NCBI RefSeq assembly: GCF_000002985.6
Contig: NC_003281.10
Location: forward strand, 3,224,001-3,288,000
From: Caenorhabditis elegans
Taxonomy: Eukaryota > Nematoda > Chromadorea > Rhabditida > Rhabditidae
DNA length: 64,000 nucleotides
Reading direction: 5' to 3'
Position 1 is the first letter of the stretch, and each line of letters begins with the position of its first letter. The notes beneath the pieces are model-generated. The model was not told the DNA's origin, did not search any database, and saw only the letters and a program-made list of their open reading frames with translations. Shown one piece after another: positions 55,320 through 64,000 of the stretch. The position numbers and the translations under genes are program-made.

Positions 55320-55530
55320 GAAAATCATAAAAATAGAGAAAAATAGAGAAACATAGAGAAAGTGCGTTAGAGAGACGGAGAGATACAGAGAAGAAACACT
55401 GAGAAAGAGAGAGGCGCAGACAGTAAGAGACAGTAGAGAGTTTAGATGGTTAGACGGTTGTCATGGAGAGAGATATTAGAGAGGCATAGAGAAAAACAGT
55501 GAGAGATTGAGAGATACAGAGATACAGACA
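55320..55530. repeat. GAGA-rich tract upstream of the CENP-B-like gene
   Basis: Irregular AGAGA-rich sequence, GAGACGGAGAGATACAGAG-like, followed by the poly-G tract. It lies about 0.6-0.8 kb before the CENP-B-like start. The stretch 54720-55320 is AT-rich without recognised features. Confidence 0.65.
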
Positions 55531-55556
55531 TTTTATAAATTGTTGGGAACGTTGAT

Positions 55557-55573
55557 GGGGGGGGGGGGGGGGG
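55557..55573 (+). repeat. 17-bp poly-G tract
   Basis: Uninterrupted run of 17 G, the second monoG tract of the window. Confidence 0.9.
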
Positions 55574-55769
55574 ATCGTCGCTCTCTGTATTTTTCTGATG
55601 ATGCACGAGGAGAAAATAGGGGGAAATTTTCGAGAAAGAATTTGAGAAAGTACGAGAAAAGAGGAGATATAGAGTAATATACAGTGATTTTGACCCCGTT
55701 GGCTGTGTAACCGGATGTCCTCAAAATATTTTAATTCCCGCCAAAAAAATTTTTCAGAAAATTTGAGAT

Positions 55770-56890
55770 TCCACGTGGTGCCAGGCTGTCCCATTACGGT
55801 TTGATCTACAAAAATGCGGAAATTTTTTGCCCAAAAAAAAGTGACGTCAGCACGTTCTTAACCATGCGAATATGTGGTGTAAGAGTGTCTCATTTTGGAC
55901 TGATCTACGTTGATCTACAAAAAATGCGGCAGAGTTCTCAACTGATTCACTGCAACTTTTTCCTCACGAGGGACGAGGAAAAGTGGTTTCTAGGCCATGG
56001 CCGAGGGGCCGACAAGTTTCAGCGGCCATTTATCTTGCTTTGTTTTCCGCCTGTTTTCTTTTTTTTTCACAGATTTTTCTCGTGTTTTCTTATTAAAACT
56101 GATGAATAAATACTTTTTGCAGATTCTAAAACAATTTCCAAGTAAAAAAATTATGTATTCAGTGGGCAAGCAGCGGTGAAAGTGGTCAATGCAATATGAT
56201 GGGTTACGGGAATAAAAAACCCAAACTTTTTCTGAAACATGATACATATGATGCTTAGATGCTGAAATTACCTGATTTTCATAACGAGACCGCTGAAAAA
56301 GTTTTGAGATTTTCAAAATTCAACTTTTTGTGCGAAAATCTCGACTTTTTCACCAAAAAAGTTGAATTTTGGAAATCTCAAAACTTTTTCAGCGGTCTCG
56401 TTATGATAATCAGGTACTTTTAGCATCTAAACAGCATATGTATCATGTTTCAGAAATAGTTTAGGTTTTGTATTCCCGTAACCCATCATATTGCATTGAC
56501 CACTTTCACCGCTGCTTGCCCTATGAATACATAATTTTTTCACTTGGAAATTGTTTTAGCATCTGCAAAAAATATTTATTTATCAGTTTTATTAAGAAAA
56601 AACGGGAAAAAGCTGTGAAAAACAAAAGAAAACAGGCGGAAAACAAAGCAAGATAAATGGCCGCTGAAACTTGTCGGCCCCTCGGCCATGGCCTAGAAAC
56701 CACTTTTCCTCGTCCCTCGTGAGGAAAAAGTTGCAGTGTGATTTCGTATGGTTAAGAACGTGCTGACGTCACATTTTTTTGGGCAAAAAACTTCCGGATT
56801 TTTTGTAGATCAAACCGCAATGGGACAGCCTGGCATCATGCTATGCGTCTCATCTCCCGCATTTTTTGTAGATCTACGTAGATCAAGCAC
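55770..56890. repeat. Family Q copy interrupted by a nested foldback
   Basis: The left part (55770-55947) and right part (56739-56890) together resemble the uninterrupted copy at 53983-54172, with CACGTGGTGCCAGGCTGTCC at the left and GTAGATCTACGTAGATCAAG at the right. Confidence 0.8.
55948..56738. mobile_element. Nested foldback element with 5-bp duplication
   Basis: A 791-bp near-perfect palindrome with ends CACTGCAACTTTTTCCTCAC and its complement, flanked by TGATT on both sides (55943-55947 and 56739-56743). The duplicated TGATT occurs once at the matching place in uninterrupted family Q copies. No coding capacity. Confidence 0.85.
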
Positions 56891-57224
56891 CAAGCGAGTT
56901 TCCCGCCAAAAGTTGTTCTCTCAGAATGTTTAAATTTCCTACCCTAAATTTCATTTAAAAAATCGAAGTTCCCGCCAAAATATTTCTTAGAAATTTTGAA
57001 TATTCATATACGTATGTACGTATCTATCAAGTTTTAGAACTCACGTGATTTTGAGCAAAATAAGAAGAATAGATGATTGATGTCCATTTCTAGGAAAAAG
57101 CATATTTTTCACTGGAAATGGGTAGTTGAATAAATCCGAAGGCATTCTGGAAAATAAAATTATTTAAAATATCTGTAAAAAAATTTCAAAAAATTTGTTT
57201 TTTTTAATATTTTTTTAAATCAAA

Positions 57225-57500
57225 AAATGGGCGGGGTCTAAATATTTTCAAATTATAACTATGGCACAAATATTTTTTAAAAATTAGTTAAGTTAGGCTC
57301 CGCCCACTTTTTAGGCTCTGCTTTTTTTTTTGGAATAATCAAAACTTTTGAACGTTTCTAAGTCAAAACTTCCAAAATTATATGAATACCTATTTTGAGT
57401 ACGATTTTGTTTTTTAAAAATTAGTTTTGTAATACTAAAAAAATAGTTTTTTTTAATTTAAATTTGTTAGTTGATTAGGCTCCGCCCACTTAATGGTTAA
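57225..57500. repeat. GGCTCCGCCCACTT repeats
   Basis: Spaced AGGCTCCGCCCACTT or complementary AAGTGGGCGGAGCCTA strings (57229, 57297, 57477). The same motif fills intron 1 of the MFSD8-like gene (58600-58900) and intron 3 of RING paralogue 2 near 37850-38290. The 57500-58020 stretch is AT-rich without recognised features. Confidence 0.6.
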
Positions 57501-58309
57501 AATTATTTTCGAAGATTTTTTTTTTGCAATTTTTCTGAATTAAAAAAATTCATAGCACAAAGTAGTTGAAAAAAATAAAAAAGTTTTAGGATTTTATTTT
57601 TACCCCGCCGCTTTTTCAAAACTAAAATAATTTTGAATTTCAAGAATAAAATTTTTCTGGTAATTTTTTTTTGGATTTTATAGGAGTAGAAAACATTTAA
57701 TTTTAATAATTTATGATAGATTTCAAAATTTAATTAAAAAATTAAAAAATTCAAGAAACATTTTTTTTCTGTACTTTAAAAGAGTTTTTAACTCGTATTA
57801 GAAATAAATTTTCGGATTTTACAAATTTTGAAGTGAAAATTTTTTTATATTACATTTTACATTTTTTTACATTTTTTACATTTTTTTCCATTTTTACATC
57901 TTATTACATTTTTTTCCAATTTTTTTTCAAAAAAACAAATCATAAATCATAAAATTTTCCTAAAATTTCTTATCATTTTACCCCCAATTTTTAATCCGTT
58001 TTTTAAGTTCAAATTCGAGTTCCTCACCCATTGTTACATCATCACAATCGTCTGAAACGGATGGAGAGCGGGGAAAAAAGAGCACACATAGGGGCTCCGC
58101 CTACTCCATTTATCATTATCAGTGAATTATTTCGTCTTCTTACCTGGGTACTAATGATTGATTGTGGTTGACTTTTTTTTTCATTTCTTGAGTATTTCAA
58201 GTATTTAGTGGCGATTTTGACGGAAAAAATGTTTGAAAAAAAATTTTTAGGATTTTTTTTCATAAAATTTTTTCTCAACTTTTTGTAAGAAAAATCCCAA
58301 TTTTAAGAT

Positions 58310-61300
58310 ATGTCTGAAAAAGAGGAAAATGAGCTACCGCGGAGCACGGAAAAAGCGAAAATTTCCACAATTTCCTCGAATTCTATAGATAGTGGAGGAA
58401 AAAGTGAAAGTGATATGTGAGTCTTTTTTTTTAATTTCAGAAAAAAATTAATCAAATTTGAAATATTCACTTTGAACTTAACTAAAACTTAAAAATATTC
58501 CAAAAAATATTTTTTAAAGTTATATTCCAGTAATTTTGAATTTGAAAAATTTTGAAAAAAAATTCAAAACATTTTTTTTTCAATTTTCAATATTTTTAAA
58601 GTGGGTGGAGCCTAATTGAATTTTTTTTTAGTTTTGAGAAAAGTTTCCAAAATGTTTCCAAAGCTCTATAATGGTGTGGAAAAAAATTTAAGAATTATAT
58701 TTTTTTGAACAAAAAATTTGAAAACCATTAAGTGGGCGGAGCCTAAATTATGGGCGGGGCTTCACTTGATTATTTTTTTTTAATTTTGACGTAATTTTAC
58801 ATTTAAAAAAAATCTCCCAATTTGAAAAATTTTTTTTTACTTCAAAAGTTTAATTTTTAGACTTTTTTTTAAGTGGGCGGAGCCTAAATAATGGGCGGGC
58901 CTCATTAAATAATTAAAAAAATTTTTTTTTTTAAACTAAACTAAAAAAAGCAACTTAAAAATTGTTCCAAGCAAAATTCGATTTTTTTTGGAGAAATTTT
59001 TTCCACATTTCCAAAAATTTCCAAAAAAAAATCCCAATATTTTCCAGAATAATCGATAATCGAGAAACATCATGGCAATCGATATATTTACTAACTGCAA
59101 TCGGAATGTTCTGTGGAATTCAATTTTCAATATTTTTCCCGACACTATGGCCGTTTTTAAATACAGTGGACCCAACGGCTTCTGCCTCTTTTTTCGGTTT
59201 TATTACTGCCGCTTTTTCTGTTGGGCAGGGCCTGGCTTCGCCGGTTTTTGGGTATTGGATGAATAAAGCAAAATCTGGTGAGTTATTGATTTTTTTGGAA
59301 TTAAAAAAAAAAGATTTTTTTGAAATTTAAAAAAAAAAAAAAATTCTTTGAAATTTTCTTCTTCCAAATTTCGTTCAAGTTTCTCCAAAACTTCAAAACC
59401 ACTCAAAATTCAAATTTGTCACGTTTAGACCTTCAAAATGACCCCCACATTCCCCAGGTTCCACTAGTTTTGAGGGTTTAGGGTCCCGCCACGAAAACCT
59501 TTTGGTTACTGTAGTTTTTGTGTAAAGTATTTTTAGCAAGTAATTCAAATACTTTTACATTTTTTAACGCTAAAAACTATAAAAAATATTGAAAATTGAC
59601 AAAGTTATAGATTTTCGAAAAGTTTCGAAAAAACTATTTTTTGAATTTTTTTTGGAATATTGGAAATTGTAATTTTCGAGCGTTTAATTTCAATTTGCTT
59701 AATTTTTGCACATCAAAAGCTTAAGAATTATTCATATTGCCTAGATTCCATAAATTTTGGGTCTTACCGCGAAAAGCTACAGTAATCATCGTGGCGGGAC
59801 CCGGAAATTCTCAAATGTCATTTGAAACCTTGAAGCGAGCTGAATTTGAATTTTGTGGTTTCAAAATTAAAAAAAAACTGTTTTCGAGAAAAAGTTGGGG
59901 TTAAAACAATTTTCAGAAAAAAAAATTTCAATATTTTTCAGTCCGCCAACCATTGGTATTTGGAATTTCCGTAATGATTCTATCAAATATAATTTTCTGT
60001 TTTGTGGAGGCTTTTGCTGAAAAAGAACGTCGCTGGGTAATGATGGTCGCCCGTTTCTTCATTGGCGTCGGCGCGGGGACCATTGGAGTTATGAGAGCCT
60101 ACGCGGCCACAGCCAGTAGTTTAAAGGACCGTGCACGGGCTATCACATTTATTCAGGCTTCTTACGTTATTGGAATGACGTTAGGACCCGGTATTCAGGT
60201 TTGTGGGGGGTTTTTCGGATTTGAAAATCTTGGATTTTTCACTTTTTTCTTCCAGGCTCTAAATGTCTGTAACTTTTTTGAAATTAAGTTATCAAAAAGT
60301 TGTCAACTAATACAATGTAGTGCTTTAAATTTGCTACAAATTGTTAATTGACTACTTTGCTGTAACTTCACTCTCCACGGAGCTTTAACTTGTTAAAGCC
60401 CAGAAGCGAGATACACGTATTGGCTTTCATTGCCTGTAACTCTACAATGAGTGAAGATATCAAAAAGTTATCAACTGACATTTTGTAGAACTTAAAGTTT
60501 CCTATATTTTGTTAGTGAGAAACTTTTTGATATCTCTAGCCATCACTGAGATACAGGACTTTTTAAGTTTCCAACTGGAGAGGGCGAGAAGGCGCAGACA
60601 GCTAGAGAGAGTACTCTCGTCGTCTTCGCTCTCCAAAAAATTTTTTGGGTTTTTATATTTGAATTTTTTCTAGTTTTCAACTTGTTCAGAGCATTTTTCA
60701 GATTATCCTACAATTATAAAAATTTTCAAATTAAAAAAAAAATTTTCAAAATTTTTTTCGCAAAAATCACAAAAAAAAGAATGCTCAAAATTTTCAAACT
60801 TTTTTGGCGGAGCTTGAGCAAGTTTATATTTTTCTGAAAGCTCATAAATAGCTCTATTTAATTTTTTAAAAACATAATAATCAAATCTGAGACATTTCTC
60901 GAAATTTAGGAGGAATTTGGAGCGAAAATTTTTTTGAAATAATTTTTTTTTTTAAATTTGAATCCTAATTTTGTGAAGGTTTAGAGTTTTTAGGGTACAA
61001 AAATTTCGAAATTTTAAATTTTCATACTAAAAACCCCTAAAATCTACTCAAAACTCATTTTCTGAGACTTTTCCCAACACAGAGCTTCAACTTTTTTCAA
61101 ATTTCCGGTTTTCATGTACTACCCATCAGTGTCACATTTATAACTTCTGTGATAACTCTAATATTTCATTCAAAGATTATATGATTTTCATGTCCAAAAA
61201 GCGAATTATTTGCAGTTTTCTTATCAATTTCTCCAGTTTTACTCGCCACATGGTGCTGACACAGACACTGTGATGACTAGACGGAAAAATATAGGGAAAA

Positions 61301-64000
61301 TCCGGGTTTTGAACCATTTTTCAGACGGAAAATGATGTAATTAAGGAGGAGAAATTTGGAGAAACAATTTTTTTTTGATTTCAAAAAAAAAATTTTCAAA
61401 TCTAATTTTTTAGTTTAAACTAGCTTATGATTCATCTAATTTGAAAATTTTGAAAAAAAAAATGGAACAAATTGGAAAAAAACCACTAAATCCGCAAAAA
61501 AGGGAAGCGAGAGCGCAGACGACGAGAGTACTCTAGCTGTCTGCGCCCTCTCGCCCTCTCCAATTGGAAACACTAAAAGTCCTGTATCTCAGTAATGGTT
61601 AGATATATCAAAAAGTTGCAAACCGACAAAATGTAGGAAATTCTAAGGGCTACATTTTGTTAGTTGACAACTTTTTGATATCTCTGCTCCGTAAAGAACT
61701 ACACGCGGGAATGGCAAAAGGATCAACTGCCTACAGGGCTTTATTGGGGTATAACTCCGCGGAGCACCGAGATATTAAAAAGTTGAAAACTAACAAAATG
61801 TACTGCTTACAATTTCCTGCATTTTGTTAGTTGACAACTTTTTAATACCTACTCAAATTTTCAAGATACACGGGTTTTTTTTTCCCGCAAAACTCCCAAA
61901 ATTAAAAAAATTTCAGGTCGCCTTCACGCCAATCGGCTATCCGGGTCTTTCGAAAGGTGTTTTCCACGTGGACATGTACACGTCACCAGCTTGGTTTGCA
62001 TCGATTATTTCACTACTGTCTGTGATTTTTATTTTCATATTTTTGGAGGAAAATTATGCGGGACTCGACCAGGGTGCTGATACTGAAGGTCGGTTGGGGA
62101 AAATTGGATTTTTGAGTAGTTTATTCGAAAATTGATGGTTTTAAGGTTAAATATTTGAAAATTTCGTCAAAAATAGACCGTGTAACAAAAAAAAATTGAG
62201 AAAAAAGTGCAAAAACTAAGGATTTTAGCTATTTTCAAAATTTTCGTGGCGAGACCCAAAATTTTTGAAAATCTCTTTGAAAAATTGAAATCTAATGAAG
62301 TTTTCTTATGCAGCTTTATCTTAGCTTCAAAATGACACCCATCATGACTGGGTTCCTTCTACGTTAAGAAATTTAGGTCCCGCCACGAAAGTTACTGTAG
62401 GTTTCTAGCTTTCGTGGCGAGACCCAAAAATCTAAGACTAAACGGAACCCAAGCATGATAGGTGTTATTTGCAAGCTCTTGACGTGCTAAATACAACAAC
62501 TTAAATAAAAATTCAAAAAATTAAAAATTTGACATGAATTTTGGGTCTCAAAGCGAAAACTTTGAAAATCTTCAAAATTACGCAAAATCGATAATTTTTT
62601 TGATTTTTGATAATTTTTCATTGTTTGAACACTTTTTAATCCTTGTCCTTGTTCAAAATTTCCAATTAATTACGTATTTTTCAGACAGTTACACAGCAAT
62701 GCCCACATTCGACACGATATCAGTGGCGGTTTGTGTTTTGACACAGTTCACACTAATGTTTATCATTACCAACCTTGAAACGTAAGCATTCTTATCAATT
62801 GATACCAGTTTGGGATCAAAAATCTGAAAAAAAAAATATCAGGAATTTTGAGGGGAAAAAATTTTCGAAAAAAAATTTTTTTTGGAATTCTTTTTTCAAA
62901 AGTTTTATTTTACATTATTCTTAAAAAAAACTTTTAATTTTGAACTCAGCTCATTTTCAGCTTTAAAATGACCCCCATATCGGCTAGGTTCCGCCTAGTT
63001 TGAGAAATTTGGGTCTCACCACGAAGGGTACTGTAGGTTTCAAGTTTTCGTGGCGAGACCCAAATTTTTAAAAATCGGCGTAGCCTAGCCAATATGGGGG
63101 TCATTTTAAAGCTCGAAATGTGTAAAATTCAAAAAAAAATGTTGAAAATCAATATAAACTTGAAAGAAAAAAAATTTAAAAGTTAGAAAATAAAAAAAAA
63201 GTTTTTTCAGCATCGGTTCCCTGTACGCTAAGATGATGTGGGGATGGACAAATGCGCAAGCTGTAGAGTACACAGGTACAGTAATCTACAGTAATCCGGA
63301 AAGATAATTTGAAATATTTTAGGTATTTTACAAGCTGTGAATGGGCTGGTGGGAGTGCTGGTTTATGCCCTTTTTGCAGTAAAACTTGGAGATTAGTGAG
63401 TTGTTTATTTATTTTTCATGGTAACATGCTAACATTAACAGCTGAAAAAAATTTTCAGCGAAAAAAGCTGAAAAAAAGGATGCACATAAAATCCAAGTTT
63501 TCCAGTCGCTACTCAGCCAATTTTGATTTTTATCAATTGATTTTAAAAAAATCTAGAATCAGCAAAAAATTAGCTTTGAAATGCGTATAATCATGACTAG
63601 GTTTGAAAATTTTTCAAAAATTTCAAATTTTTTAGTTTTTGGGTTTCGTAACGAAAAATATTTAAAATATGCACTATCAGATTTAAGGAGATTTTAAAGA
63701 GCAATTTACTGAAATAAACTAGGAAAGTACACCAAATTGGTGATCAATATGCAATTCGGAAAAATGTGTAAAAATTCGCGGCGAGACCCAAAAAGTGAAA
63801 TTTTTGAGAATTTCATAAACCTAGTCATGATTATACTTATTTTAAAGCTAATTTTTCACTGATTTCGAACTTCAAAAAATAAATCGAAAAAAATGAGATT
63901 TGACTGAATAGCGACTTAAAACACGTTGTAAAAGCTATTTTTCCCAAAATTTGCCAATTTTTCAGCATTTCCCAGGCTCGCGAGCGGATTTTCACAATTT
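58310..64000 (+). CDS. MFSD8: MFSD8/CLN7-like major facilitator transporter (5' part, cut by window end)
   Basis: Eight exons are seen: 58310-58416, 59048-59277, 59942-60198, 61917-62088, 62685-62781, 63211-63275, 63323-63395, and 63966 to beyond the window. Phases agree for at least 345 residues. A short acidic N-terminal tail precedes membrane helices. SWQSIYLL, FPTLWPFLNTVDPTASASFF, SVGQGLASPVFGYW, RFFIGVGAGTIGVMRAY and LGPGIQ follow the MFSD8 (CLN7) pattern. So do MYTSPAW, FIITNLETIGSLYAKMMWGW and QARERI further on. MFSD8 is a lysosomal membrane MFS protein, reported as an endolysosomal chloride channel/transporter and mutated in human neuronal ceroid lipofuscinosis type 7. Orthology versus another MFSD8 paralogue is not settled. 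Intron 3 is 1.7 kb and repeat-filled. The C-terminal helices lie outside the window. Confidence 0.88.
59430..59850. repeat. CGTGGCGGGACCC foldback in MFSD8-like intron 2
   Basis: GACCCCCACATTCCCCAGG and GGGTCCCGCCACGAAAACC on the left, TCATCGTGGCGGGACCC on the right, with TTACTGTAG between. Confidence 0.8.
60270..61850. repeat. Diverged family P palindromes in MFSD8-like intron 3
   Basis: Several arms of TTTTTGATATCTCTGCTCC type: 60280-60610 with a GCGCAGACAGCTAGAGAG core, and 61500-61850 with a complementary CTAGCTGTCTGCGCCCTCTC core. The two halves are inverted relative to each other about 0.9 kb apart, so most of the intron could fold back. Confidence 0.65.
62310..62480. repeat. CGTGGCGGGACCC foldback in MFSD8-like intron 4
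   Basis: AAAATGACACCCATCATGAC facing a TCATGATAGGTGTTATTT-type right end, with GGTCCCGCCACGAAAG, TTACTGTAG and CTTTCGTGGCGAGACCC in the middle: a hairpin of about 160 bp. Confidence 0.8.
62950..63115. repeat. CGTGGCGAGACCC foldback in MFSD8-like intron 5
   Basis: AAAATGACCCCCATATCGGC at the left pairs with GCCAATATGGGGGTCATTTT at the right. The inner arms are GGGTCTCACCACGAAGGG and TTTTCGTGGCGAGACCC around ACTGTAGG. This is the cleanest full-length member. Confidence 0.85.

Noticed and set aside
57045-58050. Possible minus-strand exons at about 58045-58022 and 57147-57044 (splice-like ends, MPSDLFNYPF frame)
   Set aside because: The pieces do not join into a frame that leads anywhere downstream, and phase does not fit the CENP-B-like gene. 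Kept only as a note.
1-64000. A bacterial-type defence or biosynthetic system
   Set aside because: The window is spliced nematode DNA with no operon-like clusters, Shine-Dalgarno sites or prokaryotic genes.

Overview
The window is nematode nuclear DNA, almost certainly Caenorhabditis and most likely C. elegans. It is AT-rich, and its genes are cut by short introns with TTTTCAG acceptors. There are spliced-leader-type acceptors just upstream of start codons, a Tc3-like transposon, and very dense intronic repeats, as on a C. elegans autosome arm. From memory the C. elegans NDUFA9 orthologue is Y53G8AL.2 on chromosome III; I could not check this. All gene models were spliced by hand. Exon phases add up in every model listed as CDS.

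Layout. 1-8.7 kb is repeat territory: poly-G, CTACAGTA-rich arrays, and a unit present in three tandem copies (2.24-7.64 kb). The middle copy carries a gag-type CCHC zinc-knuckle fossil and is followed by a 234-bp hAT-type MITE. 9.1-17.3 kb (+) holds a 12-exon FHA-domain gene with an acidic, repetitive C-terminal half. 24.6-17.9 kb (-) holds NDUFA9 of mitochondrial complex I, convergent with the FHA gene. 26.5-25.4 kb (-) holds a 93-residue secreted peptide with the six-cysteine pattern of the CHH/ITP neurohormones. 29.1-27.5 kb (-) and 34.4-32.7 kb (-) hold two secreted-protein genes, the second of T20D4.11/DUF19 type. 31.6-30.0 kb and 42.6-37.1 kb (-) hold two paralogous multi-pass membrane proteins ending in a RING finger. 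A broken secreted-protein gene split by a foldback element lies at 36.9-35.3 kb. 54.7-43.3 kb (-) holds an 854-residue CENP-B/pogo-type DNA-binding protein. Its second intron contains a 2.17-kb Tc3-like transposon whose transposase lacks the first catalytic aspartate. From 58.3 kb to the end (+) is the 5' part of an MFSD8/CLN7-like transporter gene.

The genes are unrelated housekeeping, secreted and membrane genes with no sign of an operon; gaps are 0.5 kb or more. What connects them is the repeat load. One GC-cored palindrome family sits in introns or flanks of at least five genes, a CGTGGCGGGACCC foldback family sits in four, and several MITEs have readable target-site duplications.
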